From: Rhodeus uyekii
Lineage: Eukaryota > Chordata > Actinopteri > Cypriniformes > Acheilognathidae
Direction of reading: 5' to 3'
DNA length: 64,000 nucleotides
NCBI GenBank assembly: GCA_037043235.1
Contig: JAWRVZ010000185.1
Location: 206,001 to 270,000, forward strand
Every line of letters begins with the position of its first letter. The first letter of the stretch is position 1. Under the pieces are notes generated by a model that was given only the letters and a program-made list of their open reading frames with translations, did not search any database and was not told the DNA's origin. The position numbers and the translations under genes were made by a program. This document shows, piece by piece, positions 11,930-23,582 of the stretch.

Positions 11930-12172
11930 CGTTTAAACTGAATCTTGCTCAGAAATGGCAGAATGTCTCTGATGTTGCACTGAAAGTTACTCTTTCTGAA
12001 GTCCACAGTGATTTGTTGAATGCTGTGCTGTAGGAGATAGTGAAGCTCTTCCCAGCTCAGGGAACAGGAAGTCAGATCTCCACCCACTTTCTGCAGGAAG
12101 TACTGAGTCAGTTCCTTGTCCTGAGCTTCATAGACACATTCAACCAGTTTCTGGAGACTCTCTTTAGATGGT
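11930..12172 (-). CDS. Modular exon, 81 codons, LRR-like or NLR-associated family
   Basis: An open exon of 243 bp with acceptor ATGTGTAG and donor GGTAAGC on the minus strand. It starts with one base of a split codon and ends two bases into another, so it is symmetric. The peptide has alternating Leu-rich helices (SLQKLVECVYEAQD, SWEELHYLLQHS) followed by a short strand-like stretch ITVDFRKS, which recalls helix-strand leucine-rich repeat units of fish NLR-type multigene families. That assignment is tentative; no NACHT or P-loop is in the window. Confidence 0.6.
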
Positions 12173-12266
12173 CTACACATAAATAATTGTTTTATCTTTA
12201 TGCTATGATAAATATACAGCGAAACGATAAAGTCAAACACTGCTGATATTTGTCCTACATTCAGAC

Positions 12267-12518
12267 CTGAGAGTCACTGGTCCCTGGTGACACAGTAGGA
12301 CAGATAGAGAAACAGACTGCATCTTATATTCATTCAGGTTCAAACACTCGACAGACCAGAGTCTCAGAAGGACGGCCAAAATGCACAGGACGCTGGACCT
12401 CTTCCTCTCTGACAGTTCACAGTTCGGATCAAGTGTGAGTTCATGAACAGTAACAGGAGTTTGAACTCTCATAGTTCTCAATGCCTTCACTATTCTCACC
12501 ACCATATATCCACTCAGC
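12267..12518 (-). CDS. Modular exon, 84 codons
   Basis: Symmetric open exon of 252 bp with a TTTTTCAG acceptor and a CTCAG|GTCTGA donor on the minus strand. It encodes a Leu-rich segment with Cys residues and a Val/Thr-rich stretch VQTPVTVHELTL. It lies 94 bp upstream of the next exon, a short intron. The phase matches its neighbours. Confidence 0.6.
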
Positions 12519-12622
12519 CTGAAAAACAACAACAATATGCACTGTAAATATAAGCAAATCTCAATTCATGAAAATTAATCAAGATCAACACTTGAAACAG
12601 TTATTTATAAGCCTGTCTGTAC

Positions 12623-12880
12623 CTGAATGTGTGTATGTGTGTGATGTGTCTGAAGAGAAGCCTTGTTCCTCTTATAGAGATGGCTTTAGGTTTTAGAGTG
12701 AGGTTGAGTCTGTCAGAAGAGAAACGCAAGATTCTCCCCACAGACCTGCAGGTTTTTCTGGGTAAATGTCCTTCCAGACTGACGGAGAAGCCAAGAACCT
12801 CTAAAAGTAAAGTCACCAACTCTGGATTCTCTTTGAACTGGACCACTTTAACTAAAGTTAACAAACACTGCTCAGAACAG
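12623..12880 (-). CDS. Modular exon, 86 codons
   Basis: Symmetric open exon of 258 bp with a TTTTTCAG acceptor and a TTCAG|GTACAG donor on the minus strand. Leu/Val-rich helices (CLLTLVKVVQF, LVTLLLEVLGFSVSL) are followed by a basic stretch. Organisation is the same as the two downstream exons, suggesting repeats of one ancestral module. No stop codon or frameshift is visible. Confidence 0.6.
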
Positions 12881-13301
12881 CTGAAAAACACAATATATAC
12901 TAGATTAAAATGAATTAGTGTGTTCCATTACAATAAAAAGAAATGAACAATGCATTGTATTTCATGCATAAATATAAAGGCTCTTAGACAGCTGATGCTC
13001 TATAGATGCAGTGCTCACATTACAATTAGTTCAACTAATTTATCAACTTTTTGAAAACTAAGGGGTCAAGACAATCAAAACACATGGTAGATAAAACAAA
13101 ACATAAGCAAATATAACTTATTATAATGAGTGATACTGTCTATACTGGGTGCAGCAAAACAACAAATTCCTGACTGATGCCCTTTAATACTTCTGCTTTA
13201 CTTCACACACTTGCACTATTTTTGACATGAAGAACAAAAGGATTTGAAATGTTCACTTTGTCGCATGCAGTGTAAACAGCCTTGAGCTGCGGTGGAGAAT
13301 G

Positions 13302-13628
13302 TGTGAGGAAACTTTTATTACTTACTTATTAATCCTTATCTTTTAGAAGTAGGCAAGTTTATCAGAACACTAGATGTTCTGTTTTGAGCATGTGCTGAGT
13401 ATATAAACTGATGAACGGAGTATATAAATTGTTAAACTGAGAATATAAACTGCATGTGAGAGAGTATATAAACTGATGAAGAGAGGCACTTAGTTGCCTT
13501 CTCACACTTAGATTTTGTCTGTGTGTGAAAATGCCTTTTCCTGCAAGAAATAAAGCTTAAGAATGTTTAAACCTTTCGAGGATCTCACTTGTTCTTTATT
13601 AACAATTAGGAAAATAATTTCTGAGACA
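13302..13628 (+). mobile_element. Solo LTR of a retrovirus-like element, inside an intron
   Basis: Begins TGTGAGGAAAC, ends TTCTGAGACA, and is bounded by the 4-bp duplication AATG (13298-13301 and 13629-13632). It holds a tandem array with several TATATAAACTG boxes (13396-13480) and an AATAAA at about 13546. A plus-strand promoter and polyadenylation site would fit this order. It sits in the intron between exons 13745-14084 and 12623-12880. Confidence 0.7.
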
Positions 13629-13744
13629 AATGAAAACTGTAGCATCCAGTGTAAAATATACAGTAAGAGCCAGGATTCTGTCACTAAACTAGGAATAAGA
13701 TCAACATAATAGTGACACTGTAAATTGTTATAGATTCTCTGTAC

Positions 13745-14084
13745 CTCAGCTGTGAGATGAAGGGCAGACACTGAAGGAAACTCATCATTTCACTCTCTTC
13801 CTCTGAACATCCTCTCAGCTTCACTGGTTTCTTCTCTGTCTGGAGTTTCAGCACTTCCAGGAGGATGGAGGTCTTTCTCTGTGAGAGATCTATGATCCAG
13901 ACATTTCAGCAGGAAATCATTCTGTTTAAAACTGTCAGTCTCTCCACAAGGAAAAGATCTGTAGGCACAGACTGATGTTAACAGTTTCAGCATCTGCTCT
14001 CCTGTCTGTGTCTCAGTCTCTGCTGCTTTAATGAAGAGTTTCAGAAGAAACTGCACTGGAGGACTGATATTTCTACAGTCGAAC
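13745..14084 (-). pseudogene. Broken repeat exon (net 83-bp deletion) of the modular gene
   Basis: Acceptor GGAAACAG and donor GAG|GTACAG are intact on the minus strand, but the exon is 340 bp, not a multiple of three. Aligned to the sister exon 14388-14808, the block encoding the LDLY...SPDVW segment is missing, and the frame then reads KCLDHRSLTEK instead of the family text. The first half (AAETETQTGEQMLKLLTSV) is intact. Splicing this exon in would shift the downstream frame, so the gene is either a pseudogene or skips this exon. Confidence 0.65.
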
Positions 14085-14387
14085 CTGTTTCCAAAAGACA
14101 GATAAAAATGTATGAACATACATATAGCATCACAGAACTATGACAAAGATAAAACCACAGAAATTATATTTGTGTTCTTGAAAGAAAATTTCATCATCCT
14201 TTGTTATTAACAGTTTAATAAGGGCATACGATTTTTTGGGATTTTAAAATTGTTTCAATTGAAAACTCTGATCATTATAAAAATATTATATTGTAACAAC
14301 ACAAATCTGCTACATAAACAGATTCAAAATACAGAGATGTGATACTGATTAAGAAGTAGGCAAGTGAATATTCAAAAGTTCATGTAC

Positions 14388-14808
14388 CTCAGCTGTGAGA
14401 TGAAGGGCAGACACTGAAGGAAACTCATAATTTCACTCTCTTACTCTGAAGATCCTCTCAGATCTACTGGTTTCTTCTCTGTCTGGAGTTTCAGCACTTC
14501 CAGGAGGATGGAGGTCTTTCTTTGTGAGAGATCTATGATCCAGACATCAGGTGACTGAAAAACTGACTGTAATGCTGGAAGGAAAGTCCTGCCTGTTTGA
14601 GTCTCAAAGTTCTTCATATGCAAGTAAAGATCCAGTAGGAAATCACTCTGTTTATTTCTGTTAGTCCATTGATAAGGAAAAGATCTGTAGGTACAGACTG
14701 ATGTTAACTGTTTCAGCATCTGCTCTCCTGTCTGTGTCTCAGTTTCTGCTGCTTTCATGAAGTTTCAGAAGAAATCTGTCTTGAACATTTTCACTCAGAT
14801 TTGAGAAT
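14388..14808 (-). pseudogene. Broken repeat exon with a nonsense codon and 2-bp deletion
   Basis: This 421-bp exon has acceptor TTGTTACAG and donor GAG|GTACAT on the minus strand. A TAA replaces a Glu codon in the Glu/Ser-rich stretch just after LRGSSE (about 14441), and two bases are missing near 14758 where the sister exon reads CTCTTCAT. Between these lie well-kept family motifs: LTSVCTYRSFP, LDLYLHMKNFETQTG, LQSVFQSPDVW and RKTSILLEVLKLQ. With two lesions it cannot encode a full module. Confidence 0.65.
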
Positions 14809-14821
14809 CTGTAACAAAAGG

Positions 14822-15111
14822 GAAATGAGAAATATTAAGAAATATTAAGAAATAGAGAGATCGCAGAACTTATAGCTTTTTTTTTGACGACCATGTGTCT
14901 TCTCCTGATTCTACTGGAGCAGACCGTTAGTGTTTCTGATTGGTTTTCAACATGTTAATTGATAGTTAGAGTAAATAAGAGTGTTGTGTGTATTTGGGAA
15001 GGGACTCTGTGGGATAGTTTTTTCTCAGGATTGGCTCTTGCTCAGGATGTAAGACATTAATTACTCTTTTCTAAATTGTTTCTATTTCCGTGTAGCTTAA
15101 AGATTTTGTTG
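14822..15111. other. Intron-like flank left of the 8-kb LTR element
   Basis: No coding content is seen. It ends at the TAGT target duplication of the LTR element (15112-15115). Confidence 0.4.
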
Positions 15112-15115
15112 TAGT

Positions 15116-16464
15116 TGTAGCGAATCAGCTCAAGATAATTGTTTAACCGACGCCCGCTGATTCTCCACCATTATATGTAGCGAAATCAGCTCACGGTAAT
15201 CAGGGTAGCGGGATCTGTGTGTATAGTTTGATCATGTGTTATGACCAAATATGCACATAGATCCAGCTTAAAGGGAATTGTGTATATTGATAATTAATCA
15301 TAACGGATTACAATTAATTATGAATACAAATAGCTTGATTCGGCTTATAGAATTGATTGATTCTAGCAATGAGTTCAAAGCAGCGGCCATATGTGCGCTC
15401 ATACGAGCCGCGCGATCTTTATGAACTTTAACAAAGATCTTCTTCATCGTCATAAAGAAGAATCTTTCATTATCGTACCAAAGTACTTACTTAGCATTGT
15501 AGCAAGATGCAAACGTAGAAGTGACTTACTCAAGAATATTACAGAATCAATCATGTGTGATTATATATACAGTGTTTTATTAAACAAACTACGAAAACAA
15601 ACTTTAAAACACAAAACATAGATAGACTTAATGGAGAGAGAGAGAAAGAGATGCTTGAGAGAGAGAGAGAGAGTAAGAGAGGCGACATTCCTGTAGACAA
15701 TTAAACCTTTGAGAAAACCAGCATGGAAATTCACCTTTAAAAAGGGGCATATAGCTTTAAACGCATTTAGATTTCGTAAACGATGCTTGCATTGGGTTCT
15801 CGTGTGTGTGGATGTTACCCAGTCTTGCGTTGAGAGAGTTGCTTTGGTTGGATGCTGGTTTGTTCCTTGAGTCCTTTGTTTGAAAGGCGGGAGATTCAAA
15901 ATGGCTGTTTGTCTGAAGGTGTGGTCGCTGGAGGAAGGGCTTCCATGCAAGGCCGAAGGCCCTGCTCCCAGGGGAGCAAGATATGCAGGAAGTTCAGGAG
16001 AGAATCAAGAGATCGAGAGAGCAAGAGAGAGTGAGATGTTTGAATCTCAGGGGTCTTATAGAAACATTAGGACACTCCCACACCTTGGCTGTGGAGCCAG
16101 TCGCTGGCTTGGAGGTGGATGCTGGGAAGTTTCCTTTTGTCTCTGTTCAACCTAATCTGCATAGTTTATGATCCTGTGTGGAACTTACTCCGATTCGATC
16201 AAACAAGGGTAGAAAATATGTAATGCATTTCAGCATTAAACAAAATACAGATTGAGAAAGAGCAGGCTGAACGAATTCAAATGATACCAAGGAAGGTAGT
16301 AAGACATAGAGGGGTTTTGTTTAAACGATTATACACATTTAAACATCTAAATGAACTACCTAAAATAACTAAAAAGACTGCACATGGAGGGCATGCATAC
16401 ATACATACGAATACATCAGTGTTATACAAGTTTACATAGTGTATGTAGGCATTTTTGTATATTC

Positions 16465-16547
<83 letters not shown>

Positions 16548-16761
16548 ATGTGCCATCCTGTGGAATGTATGTAGATATGTGGGGGGTGAAGGGAGGCCTG
16601 GAGGAGGACAAAGAGTTTTATTGCCCCAGGGCTGTAAAACGACTGTCCATGCAGACAGAGCTGCATTCTGAGTTTCCAAGTCTCATTCTGTTAAATCAAA
16701 AAGTCACAATCAGATGTTTGTTTTTTGATCGATCAATTTGAGACACCGTCCAGACGCTACA
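15116..16761 (-). mobile_element. 3' LTR (1646 bp) of the gag-only LTR element
   Basis: Begins TGTAGCG and ends CGCTACA. It is nearly identical to 21547-23147, the main difference being the length of a (TG)n run. Target duplication TAGT flanks the whole element (15112-15115 and 23148-23151). The purine tract AAAGGGGGATTA (minus strand, just inside at 16762-16773) serves as the polypurine tract, which sets the orientation as minus. The first 60 bases are a near-repeat of the next LTR bases, so the terminus itself is duplicated. Confidence 0.85.
16470..16541. repeat. (TG)n microsatellite in the 3' LTR
   Basis: About 36 TG units, against about 15 in the partner LTR at 22898-22927. This explains the 45-bp length difference between the LTRs. 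Confidence 0.95.
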
Positions 16762-16773
16762 TAATCCCCCTTT

Positions 16774-18612
16774 ATGGCCGATGAAGTTCATGTTTGGACA
16801 TCATCGGACAGTAGATCAGATAGTTGAATGGCAGGTGGATCAATGATGATCGATGTGTAGTGGCAGTTGAATCAACAGGTGCACTGACAGTGTCACCTGT
16901 CATTTTGAAGTCAGTTCCTTTGAGGCAGGTGTTTGCTTGGGGCTGCAGGAAGTGGTTAAGGCTTTGTGTACCCTGAAACAAACATATAGCAAACTGACCT
17001 AGTGCTGGTGGCCGGAGGACAGCAGGTGGACGTTAACTTCTCAGGCACAAGATGTCTGGGTTGCGATCAGAGGGTTGCTCTGTTCTGGTGGCGTTGCCGA
17101 TGTGAGCTTTCTGAGCTGTGTTGGGTTAAGAGTTAGAAGTTTGTCCATTGCAATACTTCTCTGGTGGGTCCTGTTCAGGGAGCCGTTTTACTCATGTCCG
17201 AAGCTCTTGTAACTCTGGGGTAGGCTTGTCTGGCCATCCCAGTGCAAACTGACACTTGTTTGAAAGAAGATCTTGTTGTCGACTGCTGTGGGTCCTCCCG
17301 TGGCGTTTGCATGTTGAGGTCTTTGTCACTGCATGTGTTGTTTCAGTGTTGGTGTGACTGAAGCCTGTCCTTTCTGCAACTGCAGAGGCCTTCAGGAAAC
17401 TGATGGGTGACCTGTTGAGTGGAGTTTTGGTTTCTCCCCCCCTTCCCTTTGGTGCTGTGTACAGGGCTTGGGGAGATTGCGCTGCTGGTGTGGTGTTAAC
17501 CAGCAGGGTACCTCTTTCGTGGAGTTCGCTTTCAGTTGATCAGACTGTGTCAGTTCTCTCTGGACTAGGATGAGCTTGTCTCTACTGCAGCTGAACTGTT
17601 GTGTCCGGGTTCGGACTTCAGCTCTTGGAGGGCAGTGTCACGGAGAGTGATGCTGATCAGCTGGAAATTCACCCCCCCTTTTCTCAATCTTCAGTTTCAG
17701 TTCTGGAGACTGACACAAGGGGCAGTTGTCATGCTGGTGGGAGTGTTGACCACCAACAATCTCTGCTTGTGGAGTGAACTGAAGTGGGTGTTTCTGTGAC
17801 TCTGAGTTTCCTGCTGGTAACCAGGTACCATCTGACGTACTCTGCCACGTCTTGCTGCATGCCAGGTCAGTGTGCCACTGGTTTCAAGTGGCTGTTTGGT
17901 GCAGTGGTGTCTGGTGCATGGTGCGTCGTGGGCATATGGTCGTGGGCATATGTTGGCATGACCCCCCTTGGCATGGTGTCACCACTAGCCTTGGCGCTGT
18001 GAGGGCATCCGGGACATACCACAGCATGTTTGCTTTCACGCGCAGCATGTGTTTGATGTGGTGCAGCTGTCAGAAGCAAGGTGCAGTAGTGAGTTCAGAG
18101 GTGGTAGACTGGGTGGTAGGTGGGATCTGAGAGGTGGTTGAACACAGCTGGCATGGATGTGTCAGAGTGTGGAGGACCAGCCATGCTGTTGGAGATCTGT
18201 GGAGCCGGCGTGAGCGGCTGTGATGCGGGCACTTGTAACAGAGGAGGTTGCAGGCAGTGTGTTGTAGCTGCAACGTTAGGGTGGGTGGGTGGGTTTTTGA
18301 CCATGGAGTGCACACGCATCAGTTTGCTCAATCCAGTCTTTTCCAAGACCAGGTTGAATTGAGAGTCTTTTGATAGGCAGTCTTTTGCTTGGTCTGGGCT
18401 TTGTGGGCCAAGTCCTGCAGCTGTTGGATGGGCATGCTGTGTGGACAGACCGAAACTTTAAGGTGATGACTCACTGTGGGATGCAGATTTCAGAGAGCAG
18501 AGTTTTGAAGTTGGAATCCTTCTCCATTCCTGGCTCGTTCGTGCTCTGAAGTAGGATCGTTGCAGTCGGTTGTGTTGCACCTGTGGTGTTTCTAGTCGGC
18601 CTGGTTTGCGAT
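16774..18612 (-). pseudogene. Degenerate continuation of the gag-like region
   Basis: Minus-strand frames across this stretch read Pro-, Thr- and His-rich text with isolated CxxC pairs (CYKC at about 18245, CPLC at about 17715) and are broken by several stops and shifts. No reverse transcriptase, protease or integrase motif was found in any frame. I take it as the C-terminal tail of the gag-like protein plus non-coding leader-type sequence. Confidence 0.45.
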
Positions 18613-19519
18613 TCATAGCAGCGTTGAGCCTCCCGGCTTAACGTGAATCTGAGCAAATGAAATCTGTCCCATGTGGTCATTGTTCAAAGTTTGCAAAAGA
18701 AAGTCTGTGTCCTGCAGGTAGGCGTGTGTTGTGGCCTCCTGCAGTGTTTGGGATGAGTGTGGGGCTGTTTCCCACCAGCTTGTCAGTTCTTTGGGAGCTG
18801 TGCCGTGTTTAGTGGCAGGTCTCTTGACAAGGTTCCCCCCTTCGTTGCTGATTGGGGTTCTGGGATGCTGGCGGGTGACACTTGGAGCAGTAGGCTTCCA
18901 CCCCCCCCCCCCCCCCCCCCTTTGAACAAGGGATGCTTGATTGGGAGGTACCAGCCTACTGGTCGGGGAAACTCTGTGGTGTGTGTTTCCCGTTGCTGCT
19001 TGCTTTGCAGTCTGTAGAGAGTATTTGAGTTCTGTGTGAACGGTGTCAAGTTCATCTTTCAAATAGTCTCTTTTATGTACCTGAGCAAGGATTTTGTCTT
19101 GTGCTCTGGCTTGGAGAGCTTTGCCTCGTCGGAGTTGTCCAATTTGTTGTTCTCGGTGCTCTTGCTCCGACTGCTCTCGGTACTCAGTGTCTACATGAAG
19201 CTCTGCAATGGTCTTTTGGAGTTTCTCCACGTCCTTCTGAAGCTCTGTGTCGGTCTCATCCGCTCTGTTGTGCCGTTCCTGGGTCTCGATGAGAATCTGG
19301 TCTAGACGAGTCTGGGCTTGTACTTGGTTCTTCCGGGCCTCTCCGGCCTGGAGCTTTAGCGCTGTTGCCGCTTGCTCCAGGTGAATGTTGCTTTTCTCGC
19401 TGAGCAGTGTCTGGTACGATCAGGTTGTGAACGAGGCTCCCGATGATCTCGGCCCGTTCTTTATGACTGTAGCTCTGTGTTGGATCATGGGTGATCGGCC
19501 TGTTCAGGTTGTCGTCCAT
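18613..19519 (-). pseudogene. Coiled-coil gag-like gene of the 8-kb LTR element
   Basis: A start at 19519 (MDDNLNRPITHDPTQ) opens a frame that shifts near 19390. The next frame is open from there to 18613. The central part (19385-19000) is a long charged coiled coil rich in Glu, Gln, Arg and Lys with heptad spacing (for example EHREQQIGQLRRGKALQA). A Gly run encoded by a poly-C tract (18900-18920) follows, then a Pro/Thr-rich tail. Position after a long leader and the coiled coil suggest a structural (gag-type) protein. No pol domain accompanies it, so the element would rely on another element's enzymes. The frameshift could be a real lesion or an assembly error. Confidence 0.55.
18900..18920. 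repeat. Poly-C homopolymer
   Basis: A run of about 21 C inside the gag-like frame. Runs of this kind are error-prone in sequencing and bear on the reading frame here. Confidence 0.9.
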
Positions 19520-21546
19520 CTGTTCTCTGCTCTGATGCTGTAGCTCACCGGTGGCTTTTGGGCAGGAACTCAGGAGTCATAGAAGACAGCCAGGTCTCGA
19601 GATGGTCCCAGTGGGCTGCGAGGCTGGATGTATGAGACATCGTGGCTTACTGTTGGCGACAGAAACACAGCACAAAAGAAACCAATGCAAGTCCGTGTAC
19701 AATTTAGAGCTACGTTTTTTTATGTACGTTTAGGTACAAATTTGAACTAACAGGTGTAGACCGTTAGTGGGTTGTGGGCCAGATACTTTTGACCTGTGGC
19801 CGAAACATTGGTGAGCGCCGGAACTGAATAAAGATTGACGGGCGATAGCCTTGTGAGTCATGGGATGACTGGCTGCTGGAACGTCATTCTATTATTTCAG
19901 ATTTCCATGTTGGCTTTCACAGGTTCTGTCTTAATGTGAACTGCTAGAAAAAGAACAAAACAGCAAGGTAAATAGGGCAGGGTAAATCAAATAAATGTGA
20001 TCAAAGGGAAGAGTAAAAAAATAAAATAATCAAAAACAAAATGGCAGGAAAGGATGAGGGGGAGGAGAGAATCTAAGCTTAACTTCACCACTAGGGATTA
20101 TTACGGGCTTGACAGAGCGGGGGCGCTGTCGAGTAATAACCCTAGGGAGACAGTGTGCTTAGACAGACAGGTACTGAAGGCACTCAATGTTAATTTAAAA
20201 CTTTTACATTTAAACTCGGTTTAAACTAAATTTCAAATAATCAAGTGCGTTAGGTACGAGTGAAAGGGTAATTATTTGAATCAACTGCTACAGGGAAAAG
20301 GCAATAAAGCAGGAATAACACTTCAGAAGGGAGTGATCTGAGCAGATCTCTAGGGGGTGTGTTATTAATAAGCAAATGCCAATAGGTGACACATGAAACT
20401 TTATCTAAATTTAAGTTAAGTTGGTTTAACAAAAATTTCAAATAAGTTTGTAAAGTCGTGGAGACAGTGTCAAATAACAGTGAAAGTGAAAATAATTACA
20501 GTTGTGAACAGAAATAGAATAGACAAAAGTTGAAGTTTAACACTTCAATAAAATTGAGAGAAAAACAGAGGAGAAGCTGAACTACGAATAATGTCCACGA
20601 GAGGGCGCTATCGGGTTCACTTCAAATTGAGAAAGCGAGACAAGCCGAACTATGAATAATGTCCACGAGGTGGCGCTATCGGGTTCACTTCAAAGATGGC
20701 GTAGGGAGGGGGCTGGCCTCTGTTGTTTGGTCAGAGACAAAGCACCAATCCCCACGTTTCAGCTGTGGTTTGAATTTGAGCGCGTTCGGGGGCTGCAAAT
20801 TGTCACACATAAAATAAATCTCTCTATATATAGTTTTCCTTTTAGATCACAAAAGATCGCGGGAGTGCCTGGCACGAACGTATCGCTACCATTAAAGCAC
20901 ATACATGGACAAACAGGATTTCTTCGCTGTTGTCTAAACGTAAACCGGATCAGGGTTTTACGAGGCTCCAGTTACAAATCACACAAATACTGGCGTTCTT
21001 TGTTTGATCTGCAATGGGTGCGCGCTGGCTAGCAATTTCCAAACGTTGAACCCAAACGGAGCAAAGTGGCTTAGTTACAAAACATTGGATTGTACGCAAT
21101 GAATGACTAGCACACAAAATAAGGCCTTTACAAATGATAAGAGGAAGCTCGCTCAAATCATACGTATCCACTGAGGAGATTTCTTCGTCCTACAGGGATA
21201 TAACAACGCTCTGCAAAGAGATTTCTTCGTCTTTGCTGAGGTGTAAACAAATATTAAAATGCTCTCCAGAGAGATTTCTTCGTCTCTGATGATGCGATTT
21301 TAATATGTGACTGCAGTTTAAACGGATTTACTTGTTAACAAAGGCTAAATGATGGACAAATAGACCTTGTTAACAGAAGGAGCTGCGATCAGCTCTGAGC
21401 TCATTAATTCTAGGGCGGAGTGAGTCCTGCTCACTCCACGCGACGCGCGTATAACAAACAATATACATACACTCACACACAGAATTGAAACTGAATTTAC
21501 CCAAGAGTATGTTTAAAACGTTGCCCATGCATTCTCCACCATTATA
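19520..21546 (-). other. Long 5' leader of the 8-kb LTR element
   Basis: Two kilobases between the 5' LTR and the gag-like start hold no credible frame. On the minus strand TATAATGGTGGAGAATGC (21529-21546) directly adjoins the 5' LTR and is the likely primer-binding site, starting at TGG; the tRNA is not assigned. Repeated units lie inside: a tandem copy of AATAATGTCCACGAG (20589 and 20656) and three copies of AGATTTCTTCGTC (about 21178, 21220 and 21273). Confidence 0.6.
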
Positions 21547-22894
21547 TGTAGCGAATCAGCTCAAGATAATTGTTTAACCGACGCCCGCTGATTCTCCACC
21601 ATTATATGTAGCGAAATCAGCTCACGGTAATCAGGGTAGCGGGATCTGTGTGTATAGTTTGATCATGTGTTATGACCAAATATGCACATAGATCCAGCTT
21701 AAAGGGAATTGTGTATATTGATAATTAATCATAACGGATTACAATTAATTATGAATACAAATAGCTTGATTCGGCTTATAGAATTGATTAATTCTAGCAA
21801 TGAGTTCAATGCAGCGGCCATATGTGCGCTCATACGAGCCGCGCGATCTTTATGAACTTTAACAAAGATCTTCTTCATCGTCATAAAGAAGAATCTTTCA
21901 TTATCGTACCAAAGTACTTACTTAGCATTGTAGCAAGATGCAAACGTAGAAGTGACTTACTCAAGAATATTACAGAATCAATCATGTGTGATTATATATA
22001 CAGTGTTTTATTAAACAAACTACGAAAACAAACTTTAAACACAAAACATAGATAGACTTAATGGAGAGAGAGAGAAAGAGATGCTTGAGAGAGAGAGAGA
22101 GAGTAAGAGAGGCGACATTCCTGTAGACAATTAAACCTTTGAGAAAACCAGCATGGAAATTCACCTTTAAAAAGGGGCATATAGCTTTAAACGCATTTAG
22201 ATTTCGTAAACGATGCTTGCATTGGGTTCTCGTGTGTGTGGATGTTACCCAGTCTTGCGTTGAGAGAGTTGCTTTGGTTGGATGCTGGTTTGTTCCTTGA
22301 GTCCTTTGTTTGAAAGGCGGGAGATTCAAAATGGCTGTTTGTCTGAAGGTGTGGTCGCTGGAGGAAGGGCTTCCATGCAAGGCCGAAGGCCCTGCTCCCA
22401 GGGGAGCAAGATATGCAGGAAGTTCAGGAGAGAATCAAGAGATCGAGAGAGCAAGAGAGAGTGAGATGTTTGAATCTCAGGGGTCTTATAGAAACATTAG
22501 GACACTCCCACACCTTGGCTGTGGAGCCAGTCGCTGGCTTGGAGGTGGATGCTGGGAAGTTTCCTTTTGTCTCTGTTCAACCTAATCTGCATAGTTTATG
22601 ATCCTGTGTGGAACTTACTCCGATTCGATCAAACAAGGGTAGAAAATATGTAATGCATTTCAGCATTAAACAAAATACAGATAGAGAAAGAGCAGGCTGA
22701 ACGAATTCAAATGATACCAAGGAAGGTAGTAAGACATAGAGGGGTTTCGTTTAAACGATTATACACATTTAAACATCTAAATGAACTACCTAAAATAACT
22801 AAAAAGACTGCACATGGAGGGCATGCATACATACATACGAATACATCAGTGTTATACAAGTTTACATAGTGTATGTAGGCATTTTTGTATATTC

Positions 22895-22933
<39 letters not shown>

Positions 22934-23147
22934 ATGTGCCATCCTGTGGAATGTATGTAGATATGTGGGGGGTGAAGGGAGGCCTGGAGGAGGACAAAGA
23001 GTTTTTTTGCCCCAGGGCTGTAAAACGACTGTCCATGCAGACAGAGCTGCATTCTGAGTTTCCAAGTCTCATTCTGTTAAATCAAAAAGTCACAATCAGA
23101 TGTTTGTTTTTTGATCGATCAATTTGAGACACCGTCCAGACGCTACA
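21547..23147 (-). mobile_element. 5' LTR (1601 bp) of the gag-only LTR element
   Basis: Partner of 15116-16761 with the same TGTAGCG...CGCTACA ends and TAGT outside. Apart from the TG-run length and a few single-base changes the two LTRs agree, so insertion is recent. Internal frames repeated in both LTRs are simply LTR text. Confidence 0.85.
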
Positions 23148-23151
23148 TAGT

Positions 23152-23582
23152 TAATTTTTTATTTCTTAATTTTCTTTATTATACATAGAATTCTGTTGTT
23201 TGTAGGCTATTATTATTACTGGGTTATTGTGGTTTTTGTTTAATTAAAACAATTTGCATTGATTTGATTTTGTTCTTTGATTCCACTTTTATGTTGCGGT
23301 TTGAAATGATCTGGTCAATAACATGCTGTGACTAAATAATACAAATTAATAATAAACTGTTTTTCCTGTTTTCAGTTCACATTGTTACAGACTTGAGGCA
23401 GAGCATCAAATTAAAAATGAAACATCAATAGTGATTTTAAACAGCGATTACTGTACAAACATTCAATGTTGGAATCAGATTCAACAGACTAACACTGAAC
23501 TCAAGTCTTGTTCTTGAAGCTTCAGTAAAAGTTGAAGTTTCATGAGACTCAGCTTTGCGGAAGTGTCACATTCGAATATGAT
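23152..23582. other. AT-rich spacer
   Basis: No recognised feature between the gag-only element and the Gmr1-like element. Confidence 0.4.

Noticed and set aside
15561..16171. Frames repeated at 21982-22601, looking like a conserved gene pair
   Set aside because: They are the two copies of one LTR; identical frames follow from LTR identity and not from selection on protein.
16384..16741. Cys/Val-rich or His/Thr-rich frames
   Set aside because: They are translations of the (TG)n microsatellite.
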